Part shown: positions 54,508 to 64,000 of the stretch, piece by piece
Layout: every line of letters begins with the position of its first letter
Numbering within the stretch: position 1 is the first letter of the stretch
Source of the DNA: Saccharomyces uvarum
Taxonomy: Eukaryota > Ascomycota > Saccharomycetes > Saccharomycetales > Saccharomycetaceae
Assembly (NCBI GenBank): GCA_947243795.1
Contig: OX365935.1
Location: forward strand, 770,794 to 834,793
Length of the DNA stretch: 64,000 nt
Direction of reading: 5' to 3'
Notes under the pieces: generated by a model
What the model saw: the letters and a program-made list of their open reading frames with translations, nothing else
What the model was told of the DNA's origin: nothing
Databases searched by the model: none
Program-made: the position numbers and the translations under genes

Positions 54508-54861
54508 CTTATTTGCATTATAGTACCGAAGAGGTAGTATTTAGGGGGTTTACAGACACATACGTCCTTTTGTTTCAGGATATTAATAGTTTCCGTTAAT
54601 TGTGTTGCACACATTGCACCTTTACGAGCACGTGTTTTTTTTTTCTTGGCCAAGTATTGGGTAACGGCGTATGCCCAAAAAGAGAGTTCGAAACGCAATA
54701 CTTCCACGCGACAGCATTCCGATGTTTGGTGACACTTCAATATTAGCGATGGCCGAGCAACAGCTAATGAAATACCCTAACCAAGTAATAAAAATAAAGT
54801 TAATGTGTTAGGTACTTAATATATACACAGAGTGATGCCATATTATCTACTGCACTAAGAA
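54508..54861. other. Intergenic region between convergent SNO and permease
   Basis: 354 bp of 3' flanking sequence. Only a spurious minus-strand frame overlaps it. It marks the junction between the vitamin cassette and the alpha-glucoside pair. Confidence 0.5.
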
Positions 54862-56706
54862 TCATTGATTCATAACGGAAGGGGTACTCAATTCTCCGTC
54901 CTCGGCGGAAGCTTCCATATCTTCCTTGGGATCATTATGGGTGATATCGCCAGAGTTTGCTCTGATGGAAAATGGGTCCACTTTTGTTGACTTAAACTTC
55001 CTTGCTGGAATTCCAAGTTTAAATAGTTCGTCTATTTCAATAAAAGTTCTACCGGCAGTTTCGGGCAAATCAATGATAGCCCAACATAGAGTAGCCAGGC
55101 TAAATGCTCCCCAGAAAAAGCCCGACTTTGCACCCCAGTTCCATTTCTCAGAGTTCAGTTGGTACAATATCAAAACAGTGACTATCATACTTATCGCATT
55201 ATAAGCATTACGAGCTAAAATGATCGATTTAGTCCTTAGCCTCGAAGATGGTATTTCAGAGACTAAGCAGAAAACGACAGGAGCGATCCCCAGGTTGTAA
55301 AAGAATGCGACAACCATTAGAAGAGAGCCGCTTCCCATCTTGGCACCGTGAGTGTTTGAGCATCCCAGACCGCCTATAATGAAAAATACAATGGTCTGAA
55401 AGGCTAGTCCAAAAGCGTAAAGGTCATATCTACCAAAATATTTTGAGGCCCACCAGGATAGAAATGTTGCAGTAATACCAAGACAGTATTGGATGATACT
55501 AAAAGTGAATGCCGTTTCGGTACTAACACCAGCTTTCTCATAAAAGTAAGTCGAGTAACCTATTAGTTGCGCACCAGATATAGTTTGACCGACCCAACAT
55601 ATACAAGATATTCTCGTTCTTCTCCCATTTATCTTGTCCTTCACACAATCCCAATAGGAACCTTCTTCGCTTGCAAGCTTTTTTTCCTTCTCTATAGTCA
55701 CTTTGATTCTATCCAGCTCCATGGCCACCATCAATTCTTTCTCGGCTCCCTTACCGCTCAATGTTCTTTCAAGCGATTTCTTTGCCTGGCTGAGCTTCCC
55801 TTTTTTGATTAGCCACCATGGGGATTCAGGTGCAAGGAAAATTCCTATTGCTAAAGGAGCAGGCCAGATCCACTGTAAAGCAAAGGGCAGCTTGTATCCC
55901 AGGTCTGAGTCTGCATATTTGTTTTGGGAATTTTTCATGATGCCTGCAGCGAACAGCTGACCGAACAACCAACACAGATTCGAATATGTCGTCAGATAGT
56001 ACCTCAGCGCCAAGGGACAGATTTCAGAGGCATATGAGACAGTCAAACATTGGAAACAACCCCACGGCATACCACACAATGCCTGTCCCACGGCAATCAT
56101 CGCTAAACTTTCACAGAAATACAGAATGAAAATGAAAGCAGTTAGGAACATCAACGCCATAATCAATGTATAGCGATTACCCATTAAATCCACAGAGGGA
56201 CCTGTCAACTGTAAACCCACGATCTCTCCAACTATGTAACACAAACACAGCCCAATCTGCCACGATACTGAAATTTCCCATTCCCCTGTAAGAGTATTTA
56301 AAGAGCCATACTTCTTCTGGAAAACGGGAAGGGCATAAAAGGCCCCGAGGATGGCAGTATCATATCCTTCCTGAATCAGCGTTGTGGAAACTAATAATGA
56401 CCAAGCCGCTGCTTTGGGATATGTTTTCAGAGCTTTTATAAGCGGCATTGTCCTTTCACTTTCGTCGGCGTCCCTAGCATCCTGCGCAGCGTCAAGAATA
56501 TCAGGAGTTTCTCCATCTTTATTGTCGTTTGGAGTTGCTGTATCTGGGACACACTCGATATGGATAAGATCAAAATCAGTCTTTTTACCTTGTTCATCCA
56601 ACTCTATAGAGTTGCATTCAGCAGCACCTAAGTTTTGCTCGATCTCACTGGAAATCGAATCATTTTCGTTATTTTTTCTATTGAATATTGAGGATAGACC
56701 TTTCAT
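54862..56706 (-). CDS. MALx1-type maltose/alpha-glucoside:H+ symporter
   Basis: Sugar porter family MFS permease, imports maltose with protons. The 614-residue protein has the length of Mal31/Mal61 and a hydrophilic N-terminal tail of about 100 residues with the conserved LIHIE-like segment. Twelve membrane segments follow, with KYPKAAAW-like [26 protein letters not shown]-like [52 protein letters not shown], and [17 protein letters not shown] at the end. It is nearer the Mal31/Mal61 class than the broad-range Agt1 class, but differs from the S. cerevisiae proteins at many positions. Divergently paired with the isomaltase gene; no MAL activator gene is visible in the window. Confidence 0.88.
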   Translation of the reverse strand: MKGLSSIFNRKNNENDSISSEIEQNLGAAECNSIELDEQGKKTDFDLIHIECVPDTATPNDNKDGETPDILDAAQDARDADESERTMPLIKALKTYPKAAAWSLLVSTTLIQEGYDTAILGAFYALPVFQKKYGSLNTLTGEWEISVSWQIGLCLCYIVGEIVGLQLTGPSVDLMGNRYTLIMALMFLTAFIFILYFCESLAMIAVGQALCGMPWGCFQCLTVSYASEICPLALRYYLTTYSNLCWLFGQLFAAGIMKNSQNKYADSDLGYKLPFALQWIWPAPLAIGIFLAPESPWWLIKKGKLSQAKKSLERTLSGKGAEKELMVAMELDRIKVTIEKEKKLASEEGSYWDCVKDKINGRRTRISCICWVGQTISGAQLIGYSTYFYEKAGVSTETAFTFSIIQYCLGITATFLSWWASKYFGRYDLYAFGLAFQTIVFFIIGGLGCSNTHGAKMGSGSLLMVVAFFYNLGIAPVVFCLVSEIPSSRLRTKSIILARNAYNAISMIVTVLILYQLNSEKWNWGAKSGFFWGAFSLATLCWAIIDLPETAGRTFIEIDELFKLGIPARKFKSTKVDPFSIRANSGDITHNDPKEDMEASAEDGELSTPSVMNQ

Positions 56707-57710
56707 TGTTAACTAATGGTCTTGAGATATTCTAAGTGCTCTGTCTACTAAGTATACCGAAGTGTTCCAAATAAATATGGAGCATATGGCACCTCTTTAT
56801 ATGTCAGATACCAAGCTCGATACGCTCCGAACATACCAATACCGCATGCACCCAAAGGCATGATGAAACCAGGACGTACGCATCATTCTACAGCGAAAAC
56901 GGAGCTCCGTGGAGAAAACCTTAAGAAGACAAAGCAGACATCGGTAACAGCTTTTTCCCCACAAAAAAACAGCGCCCTGAACGTGTGCTATTATGGCTAT
57001 ACGAAAGCCCAAGCAAAAGTTAAAAAAAGGTAACGCAACCTAATGATCAATTCCCAGGACATTCATTACCTTTACATCCCTCTCTGCCCCTCCTCCCCTT
57101 GAGTAATTGATTTCACTTCACTGCCCAGGAACCTTAAGGCCCAGAGGAGCTTATGTCAATTACAGGCGTCCGGCTGTGCGAAGAAAACGTCTTTTTGTGT
57201 TTCGGTCAAACTCTCGGTGTAATTACTTTCAAGTTATACATATTTTCCCCTTGAATTTCTCGCCGGACTTCGCCAAGTGCGCGCTCCGCTTTCCCGGCTG
57301 CACAATTGTGGGGTTAGGTTTACAGGGTTTCTCCGACAATTTCTGAGCTACCGCCAATTGCGGATGGTGACAGTAACCAAGACAGGAGCGGATGGCAAGA
57401 TGCGAGCTGCTGTAAAGGCAATTCACACTATGTGACCAGAAGTATTCCTTTTCAGCACCTCAGATGCGCACTACGGGCTTTTAACATGGGACGGGTCGCA
57501 ACATCGTAACGATACCATCTCTTTTGCTCGATATTCTTGTTGCGACATGTTTTCCTTAAGCAGCTTAGCTTAAACAAGATATAAAAGTTGCACAAAAAGA
57601 CACCACATTTTTTCTTTTTGACCGTTCTGAAAATTCATGTATAGATTTTCTGCTTGAATTCCCATGCATAAGACAACGTGATCGCGCCGCACATAATCGG
57701 AAGACATAAA
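56707..57710. promoter_or_regulatory. Divergent permease-isomaltase promoter
   Basis: About 1 kb. TATAAAG on the minus strand (56795-56801) is about 90 bp before the permease. TATAAAAG at 57580-57587 is about 125 bp before the isomaltase. CCCCACAAAAA at 56957-56967 fits the Mig1 glucose-repression site (GC box plus A/T flank). CGG/CGC-containing words typical of MAL activator sites are present in the middle, but I cannot define one uniquely. Confidence 0.55.
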
Positions 57711-59480
57711 ATGACTATTTCATCTGCACATCCGGAAACAAAACCCAAATGGTGGAAAGAAGCCACCGTCTATCAAATCTACCCCGCAAGTTTCAAAGAC
57801 TCGAACAACGATGGCTGGGGTGACATGAAAGGTATTGCCTCCAAGTTGGAGTACATTAAGGATCTTGGTGCCGATGCTATCTGGATCTCCCCATTCTACG
57901 ACTCGCCACAGGACGACATGGGCTATGACATTGCCAATTACGAAAAGGTGTGGCCAACCTACGGGACCAATGAGGACTGCTTTAAGTTGATTGAGAAGAC
58001 TCATAAGCTAGGTATGAAGTTTATCACCGATTTGGTCATCAACCATTGTTCCAGTGAACACGCGTGGTTCAAGGAGAGTAGATCCTCCAAGACCAACCCC
58101 AAGCGTGACTGGTTCTTCTGGAGAGCACCAAAGGGATACGACGCCGATGGCGCTCCAATCCCACCAAACAACTGGAGATCGTACTTCGGTGGTTCTGCAT
58201 GGACTTTCGATGAAACAACAAACGAGTTTTACCTGCGTCTATTCTGCTCCACGCAGCCTGATCTCAACTGGGAGAATGAAGACTGCAGAAAGGCAATCTA
58301 CGAAAGTGCTGTTGGATACTGGTTAGACCATGGTGTCGACGGTTTCAGAATCGATGTAGGGAGCTTGTACTCCAAAGTTGTTGGTCTACCAGACGCTCCT
58401 GTGACTGACGAGAACACAAAGTGGCAACCCAGTGATGCTTTCACAATGAATGGGCCACGTATTCACGAGTTTCACCAAGAAATGAACAAGTTTATGAGAG
58501 ATAGGGTTAAAGACGGCAGAGAGATTATGACTGTTGGTGAAATGCAACATGCTTCCGATGAGACCAAGAAGTTGTATACAAGTGCATCAAGACACGAGCT
58601 TAGTGAGTTGTTCAACTTTTCTCACACTGATGTTGGAACCTCACCCAAGTTCCGTCAAAATTTGGTTCCATTTGAACTGAAGGATTGGAAGGTTGCTCTT
58701 GCCGAGCTGTTCAGATACGTTAACGGGTCTGATTGTTGGTCAACAATTTATCTGGAAAACCACGACCAACCTCGTTCGATTACGAGATTTGGTGACGACT
58801 CGCCAAAAAACCGTGTCATTTCTGGTAAGCTGTTGTCCGTCCTGCTAACTGCTTTGACTGGTACTCTATATGTCTACCAGGGACAGGAGCTGGGTCAAAT
58901 CAATTTCAAAAACTGGCCTGTTGAAAAGTACGAGGACGTTGAAATCAGAAACAACTACAAGGCAATCAAGGAAGAGCATGGGGAAAACTCGAATGAGATG
59001 AAGAAGTTTTTAGAGGCCATTGCCCTCATTTCCAGAGACCACGCAAGAACACCTATGCAATGGAGCAGTGAAGAGCCAAATGCTGGCTTCTCCGGGCCTA
59101 CTGGCAAGCCATGGTTCTTCTTGAATGAATCTTTCAGAGACGGAATTAACGTTGAAGAAGAGCAAAAGGATCCAAACTCTGTGTTGGCTTTCTGGAAGGA
59201 GGCTTTGAGATTTAGAAAGGCACACAAGGATATTACTGTTTATGGTTACGATTTCGAGTTCATCGATTTGGACAATAAAAAACTGTTCAGTTTCACCAAG
59301 AAGTACGAAAACACGACTTTGTTTGCAGCCTTGAACTTTAGCTCTGATGCGGTAGATTTTACGCTTCCAAATGATAACTCGTCATTTAAGTTAGAGTTTG
59401 GAAACTTCCCAAAGAAGGAGGTAGATGCGTCTTCCAGAACATTGAAGCCATGGGAGGGCAGAATCTACATATCTGAGTGA
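57711..59480 (+). CDS. IMA1: IMA-type oligo-1,6-glucosidase (isomaltase)
   Basis: Glycoside hydrolase family 13 enzyme that cleaves alpha-1,6 linkages of isomaltose and palatinose, and some alpha-1,4 substrates, in the cytosol. The 589-residue protein equals Ima1 in length. Catalytic nucleophile Asp215 is in [12 protein letters not shown], acid/base Glu277 in [10 protein letters not shown] and transition-state Asp352 in ENHDQPRS. Val216, Met278 and Gln279 are the isomaltase-type residues; maltases have Thr at 216 and Val-Ala after the Glu. The frame is open from a GTG at 57678, but the ATG at 57711 (MTISSAHPE) is the family start. Which of the IMA paralogues it matches is uncertain. Confidence 0.9.
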   Translation: MTISSAHPETKPKWWKEATVYQIYPASFKDSNNDGWGDMKGIASKLEYIKDLGADAIWISPFYDSPQDDMGYDIANYEKVWPTYGTNEDCFKLIEKTHKLGMKFITDLVINHCSSEHAWFKESRSSKTNPKRDWFFWRAPKGYDADGAPIPPNNWRSYFGGSAWTFDETTNEFYLRLFCSTQPDLNWENEDCRKAIYESAVGYWLDHGVDGFRIDVGSLYSKVVGLPDAPVTDENTKWQPSDAFTMNGPRIHEFHQEMNKFMRDRVKDGREIMTVGEMQHASDETKKLYTSASRHELSELFNFSHTDVGTSPKFRQNLVPFELKDWKVALAELFRYVNGSDCWSTIYLENHDQPRSITRFGDDSPKNRVISGKLLSVLLTALTGTLYVYQGQELGQINFKNWPVEKYEDVEIRNNYKAIKEEHGENSNEMKKFLEAIALISRDHARTPMQWSSEEPNAGFSGPTGKPWFFLNESFRDGINVEEEQKDPNSVLAFWKEALRFRKAHKDITVYGYDFEFIDLDNKKLFSFTKKYENTTLFAALNFSSDAVDFTLPNDNSSFKLEFGNFPKKEVDASSRTLKPWEGRIYISE

Positions 59481-59616
59481 TTAACGATTGCAATGATTTA
59501 CTTACCTTTGTATTATATAAGTAGCAAAAACAAATAACTTTTCTCTTAACCTTTACGGGCGCGGTTGTTGTGCAGATTACCAGTTTCATTGCCATTGGGT
59601 GCAGATAATGGACAAT

Positions 59617-59651
59617 CGATATGATCACATGGTTGTCACATGATCATATCG
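59617..59651. repeat. Inverted repeat with twin Cbf1-type sites
   Basis: Arms CGATATGATCA (59617-59627) and TGATCATATCG (59641-59651) are separated by 13 bp. Across them lie two RTCACRTG (CDEI/Cbf1) matches as direct repeats: ATCACATG at 59624-59631 and GTCACATG at 59635-59642. Located at the junction between the last gene and the telomere-associated repeats. Confidence 0.55.
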
Positions 59652-61414
59652 GAACGCGCTGCCTGAGAAAATGCGTTCAGCCGCACATGCAAGGCACGTT
59701 GGCTGGGCGGCTAAGTAAGTGGTAATAATAAGAGAAGCTAAGATGAGTGAGGCGAACGATGGGTGTATGCGGTGGCTCAATGTCCTGTGGGTCTGTATTC
59801 ATGCATCGGGGCATAAGAGCATAGAAAATTATAGTTTAGGTGTAGTTATGTAGTATTATATGAATTGATTAGTATGTATTGAAGTATAGAGATGTTCAAT
59901 GAAAAGTGAAAAATGAAGTAAACGGTAAAATATGAAATATAATTGTTTAGCGTCCGTAGGAGTGTGTGCTGGTATATGGTATTGAGAGTGATTGGTAGGA
60001 TGATATGAAGAGTAGTTGATATTATTTATGTAGCTGTGTTGGAGTGAGGAGAAGATATGTTATATAATGGTAGTAGTGATGTGATGTGATATTAAGGTCC
60101 GTAGAAGCATCCGGTGATAGTCTAAGAAAAGGGGTGAGAGGGAAGCTGGTGTAGGTGTTTAACGTCCGTGCGAGTGTGTGCATGCATTATGATACGAATG
60201 GCGATGGTATGGAAAGAGTGGTGGCATATATAGTATGCAATATACGAAAGGTAATGGTATGTATTATGTTATTTTATTGAGAGCTGTCAGGGTAATGAGA
60301 TATGGATATGAAGAGGGAAAGACGGTAGAGGAGTGGTAGTATATTGAGATAAGTGATGATATATGATATGGTATGGAGTAAGGTATAATGTATAGCATCC
60401 GTGTGGGTGGGTGCATGCATGCATCATAGTAAGAATGGTCAAAATGATGTAGTATAAAGATATAGGGTATGGCATTATGGAGAGAATGATGGTATGTGGT
60501 GGTAGTAGTAGTGGCTAGGGTATATATAAAGTGGTGGCATATAATATTCTATTTGGCTCCGTTCGAGTGCGTTGTGGTATTATATGTGGATGAGTGGTGG
60601 TATGGGTATTCAGTTTTAGTATGTGGTGGTATTGTAATATGGTGGCAAGGATAAAGATATATAGAGAGTGCTGGTATATGATATAACATTTTAGCGTCCG
60701 TAGGGGTGTGCGAATTCAATATAATATAGGAGTAGTCAGGATAATATAGTATATAGATATTATGGAGCGGATGGTAGGTATACGGTATGTCATGAGAATA
60801 TATTTAGCCTCCGGATGAGTATGCGGTGGTATTAGAATACAGAGAGAGAGATGGTATGTGATAGGAGGTATATAGTATGGTATGTCATGATAATTCATTT
60901 AGCGTCCGTATGTTTATGCGGTGGTATTAGAATATAGAGAGAGTGATGGTATGATATACATGGAGAGAGATGGTAGGTATATGGGTGATATATGATGTTG
61001 AGAAAGTGAGGGTATACGGTGGTAGTAGAATATATAGAGAGAGATGATATGTGATATTCTGTTGAGAGCGATTGAATGGTTTGCTGGTATGAAATTGAGA
61101 TATGTGGTGGTAATAGGAATCAGGATATAGTATGGTATATGGTATTATATTGGGATGAGCGATGGTATGATATTCTATAGAGAGTGATTAGGGTGGTGAA
61201 TTATGGTATACGATGTTGAGATATGTGGTGGTGGATAGACGGGTGATATGTATTGTAGTGGTGGTATGGGTGTGATGAAGGTATGTGATATATGATGGTA
61301 TGAGAGCAAATGTGAGAATATTGAGATGTTTAAAGCGGATGTATGATGTAGAGTATCGTATTTAGTGGGGGGGCAGAGTTTGGTGGTCGGGCGATGGATC
61401 GAATGTGAAAATGT

Positions 61415-61441
61415 CCAGGGTGTTAAGTGCTGAGGTTCGTG
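61415..61441 (+). repeat. Isolated diverged piece of the 217-bp terminal repeat
   Basis: CCAGGGTGTTAAGTGCTGAG and the following GTTCGTG match, with one or two changes, the segment found in every 217-bp terminal unit (CCAGGGTGTTAAGTGGTGAG). It lies about 1.7 kb before that array, so the array was once longer or was partly copied inward. Confidence 0.55.
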
Positions 61442-62316
61442 CCGTATATGGTGATAATGTGGTGGTATGGTAGGGAAAAAGCTGGGAAAGGGCGATGATA
61501 GATTGTTAGGAGGTATTTGAGGTGGAGTGAGGTAGTTTAGGTATATAAATGATAGTTGGAGTGGGGCTAAGAAATATTGATTTATAGTTGGGTATGAATA
61601 TTGGGTAAAAGGGTAGAAATTGTGAGAAAATATAAAAATATAGAATGTGAGAGTGGGAAGTTTAAGAATTATAGTGGTTTTGTATGTGATTTGAATTATA
61701 TTTAGCGTCCGTGTGAGTATGTGGTGGTATTATAATATGGCATTGAGGGTATTGTAGAATGGTATATGGTATAATGTGTAGGTATTAGGATATAGAGAGA
61801 ATATATGGTATATAGTATGATAGTATGGGGGAGTAATGGAGAGTGATGATAAGTTGATATTAGATGGGTATTGAGTTATGATATGTGATGGTATTATATT
61901 TTAGCGTCCGTAGGAGTGCGCGTATCAATTATAGTAGAAGTAGTCAGGATAATATAGTATGACGATATTATGAAGAGAGTGGTGGTGTGGTATGGTATGA
62001 TAATATAGAGGGGTGTGGTGTTTAGGATTGTTTGTTTAGGATTCGATATGTATGTTAGCGTCCGTATGAGTATGTGGTGGTATATGATATATAGGGAGTG
62101 ATAAGATGGTATATATGGAGAGAGACGATATTATGATATATGGTATGGGATATGGAGAGTGGTTAGGGTGAATTATGGAGGAGTGTGATTACGTCGATTT
62201 GTTTATGTTTGGATATGTATGTTTCGTTGTATTTATTTGTTTACGTTTGGAGGGTTGGAGAGTAGTGGTTAGGGTAGTGTTATATGGTATTACATTTAGC
62301 GTCCGTAGGAGTATGT

Positions 62317-62448
62317 GATGGTATATGATATTGAGAGTGATGGTATGTGATATTGAGAGTCATAGTATATGGTGTTGAGAGTGATGGTATATGATATTGG
62401 GCGTGATGGTATATGATATTGAGAGTGATGGTATATGATATTGTGGAG
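62317..62448 (+). repeat. 22-bp minisatellite
   Basis: About six tandem copies of a 22-bp unit, GATGGTATATGATATTGAGAGT, with point differences between copies. A second, less regular block of the same unit occurs at about 62593-62700. Confidence 0.8.
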
Positions 62449-62810
62449 GGGTGTGGTGTTTACGTTGATTTGTTTAGGATTCGATGTTTACGTTTGAATG
62501 GTTGGAGGGTAGATATATGATGGAGAGAGTGGTGGTTAGGGTAGTGGGACATGATATTACATTTAGCGTCCGTATGAGGATGTGGTGGTATATGATATTG
62601 AAGTATGGTATATAATATTGAGAGTGATGGTATATGGTGTTGAGAGTGATGGTATGTGATATTGAGAGTGATGGTATATGATATTATGTTGAGAGTAGCA
62701 GGATATTGAAGTATGGTATATGGTGTTGAGAATAGTGGTGGAAGGTAGATGGGTGATATATAATGCATGGTATATGATATTGTGGAGGGGTGTGGTGTAT
62801 ATGTTTGTGT

Positions 62811-62858
62811 GTTTAGGTTGATTTGTTTAGGTTGATTTGTTTAGGTTGATTTGTTTAC
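62811..62858 (+). repeat. 14-bp tandem repeat
   Basis: Three exact copies of GTTTAGGTTGATTT starting at 62811, 62825 and 62839, followed by a partial copy. Confidence 0.85.
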
Positions 62859-63080
62859 GTTTGAATGTGTATGTTTATATATATGTTTCGATAGTTGGAG
62901 ATATTATGGAGATATTGAGGTAGGGTAATGGTGTATGATATTGAGAATGGTCAGGGTATATAGGTAGGGAGATGGTGTGTGATAGTAAGTTGGTTGGTTG
63001 GTTGGTATGGAGGGTAATAGTATAGAGGGTGAGGATTGTGCTGATATACGGTGATGCACATGGTATTGGAGATGGAGGTG

Positions 63081-63763
63081 TTACCCAGATGGTAAGTATG
63101 ATATATGTGGTAGTGGTAGTGTGGTATGTAGACATGTCTTATGGAAGAGTTAGGGAGGCCGATATGGTATTCGAGGGGTGGGGATTCGATGTGGGGGGAT
63201 AAATTGAAAGAAATGTGGTGGGAAGGTGTGAATGTACCAGGGTGTTAAGTGGTGAGGTTTGTGGGGTGTGTGGGTGGTAATGATAGAGAGAATGGAGGTT
63301 ACCCAGATGGTGAGTATGATATGAGTGGTGTGGTAGTGTAGTGTGTAGACATGTCGTATGGAAGAGTTAGGGAGGCCAATATGGTATTCGAGGGGTGGGG
63401 ATTCGATGTGGGGGGATAAATTGAAAGAAATGTGGTGGGAAGGAGTTAATGTACCAGGGTGTTAAGTGGTGAGGTTCGTGGGGTGTGTGGGTGGTAATGA
63501 TAGAGAGGATGGAGGTTACCCAGGTGGTGAGTATGATATGAGTGGTGGTGGGTGTGGTATGTAGACATGTCGTATGGAAGAGTTAGGGAGGCCAATATGG
63601 TATTCGAGGGGTGGGGATTCGATGTGGAGGGATAAACTGAAAGAAATGTGGTGGGAAGGTGTGAATGTACCAGGGCGTTAAGTGGTGAGGTTCGTGGGTG
63701 TGTGGGTGGTACTGATAGATGAGATGGAGGTTACCCAGATGGTGAGTATGATATATGTGGTAG
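63081..63763 (+). repeat. 217-bp tandem subtelomeric repeat with Tbf1-type sites
   Basis: Units start at TTACCC at 63081, 63299 and 63516, with a fourth, truncated unit from 63731 (lengths 218, 217 and 215 bp). Each full unit contains GAAGAGTTAGGGAGGCC, placing TTAGGG at 63150-63155, 63367-63372 and 63583-63588. TTAGGG is the Tbf1 target in yeast subtelomeres. Units are nearly identical, so the array was recently homogenised. The last copy runs into TTAGGG at 63770-63775 and then the telomere. Confidence 0.88.
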
Positions 63764-63784
63764 TGAGTGTTAGGGTAGCAGTGA

Positions 63785-64000
63785 GTGTGTGGTGTGTGGG
63801 TGTGGTGTGTGGGTGTGGTGTGTGGGTGTGGGTGTGGTGTGTGGGTGTGGGTGTGGTGTGGGTGTGGGGTGTGGGGTGTGTGGGTGTGGTGTGGTGTGTG
63901 GTTGTGGTGTGGTGTGTGGGTGTGTGGTGTGTGGGGTGTGGGTGTGGTGTGTGGGTTGTGGTGTGTGTGGGTGTGGTGTGGTGTGGGTGTGTGTGTGGGT
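63785..64000 (+). repeat. Telomeric G/T repeat tract
   Basis: 216 bp containing only G and T, in the irregular TG(1-3) pattern of Saccharomyces telomeres (GTGTGTGGGTGTGG and variants), G-rich strand running 5' to 3' toward the window end. This is the orientation of a right chromosome end. GGTGTGTGGGTGT-like words are Rap1 sites. Three GGGG runs and two TT steps depart from strict TG(1-3). Confidence 0.95.

Larger units (their letters stand above)
59946..62573 (+). repeat. Dispersed TTTAGCGTCCGT motif
   Basis: Exact TTTAGCGTCCGT begins at 59946, 60690, 60898, 61701, 61900, 62295 and 62562. TTAGCGTCCGT begins at 62055. Diverged copies lie near 60092, 60158, 60391, 60552 and 60803. Most are followed by ANGAGTATGTGGTGGTAT-like sequence. 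Spacing is irregular (about 60-800 bp), all on the same strand. Confidence 0.85.
59700..63080 (+). repeat. Telomere-associated (X-like) C-poor repetitive DNA
   Basis: The plus strand is strikingly poor in C and rich in words such as GGTATATGATATTG and GTGGTGGTAT, resembling the core-X and STR regions of yeast subtelomeres in composition. It holds no genes; the minus-strand frames are Tyr/His/Pro/Thr/Ser-rich translations of simple sequence. Embedded are the TTTAGCGTCCGT motif and minisatellites listed separately, and several TTAGGG words (62163-62168, 62269-62274, 62536-62541). Exact left boundary is approximate. Confidence 0.75.

Noticed and set aside
60287-63135. Minus-strand frames of 60-102 codons in the telomere-associated region
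   Set aside because: Tyr/His/Pro/Thr/Ile simple-sequence peptides read from C/A-rich repeats. Similar dubious frames are known in S. cerevisiae X and telomeric elements.
60000-64000. Regularly spaced repeats considered as a CRISPR-like array
   Set aside because: The organism is a yeast, spacings are irregular or tandem without unique spacers, and the content is subtelomeric.

Overview
This window is the right end of a Saccharomyces chromosome and runs to the telomere. Gene order from PIP2 to FRE5 (PIP2, YOR365C, SCP1, RAD17, RPS12, MRS6, GPB1, NDD1, NUD1, ALD4, GDH1, ATF1, AMF1, RDR1, FRE3, FIT2, FIT3, FRE5) is that of the right arm of S. cerevisiae chromosome XV (about YOR363C to YOR384W). 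The proteins differ from the S. cerevisiae versions I remember at many positions (ATF1, FRE5, FLR1 and NDD1 clearly so), so I infer a non-cerevisiae Saccharomyces species, possibly of the uvarum/eubayanus group. That species call is an inference, not a measurement.

Layout. 1-2136: an FLR1-type multidrug transporter, which in S. cerevisiae sits on chromosome II, next to PIP2. 2965-25704: ordinary arm genes for oleate regulation, actin binding, DNA-damage checkpoint, ribosome, Rab escort, cAMP signalling, mitotic control, acetaldehyde oxidation and glutamate synthesis. 25705-29186: a long gene-poor interval with a GC-rich block, a 19-C run, a strong GNRA-capped hairpin and possible gene relics. 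29187-35575: ester synthesis (ATF1), the MFS transporter AMF1 and the zinc-cluster regulator RDR1. 39517-48407: an iron-uptake cluster (FRE3, FIT2, FIT3, FRE5) with many Aft1/Aft2-type TGCACCC and TACACCC sites in its promoters. 48408 onward: S. cerevisiae synteny ends and a subtelomeric mosaic begins. It holds a THI5-SNZ-SNO vitamin B1/B6 cassette in the same order and orientation relative to the telomere as on S. cerevisiae chromosomes VI and XIV, then a divergent maltose-permease/isomaltase pair.

59481-64000 is telomere-associated DNA. It starts with twin Cbf1-type sites in an inverted repeat, continues as about 4 kb of C-poor, G/T/A-rich sequence with a scattered TTTAGCGTCCGT motif and 22-bp and 14-bp minisatellites, then about three copies of a 217-bp repeat carrying TTAGGG (Tbf1-type) sites. 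It ends in about 216 bp of pure G/T telomeric repeat. I recognise no complete Y' element, Ty element, tRNA gene or CRISPR array.

How the genes fit together: the telomere-proximal third is a nutrient-response zone. Iron reductases and mannoproteins capture iron and siderophores, the THI/SNZ/SNO cassette makes the pyrimidine of thiamine from pyridoxal phosphate and histidine, and the permease and isomaltase take up and split alpha-glucosides.
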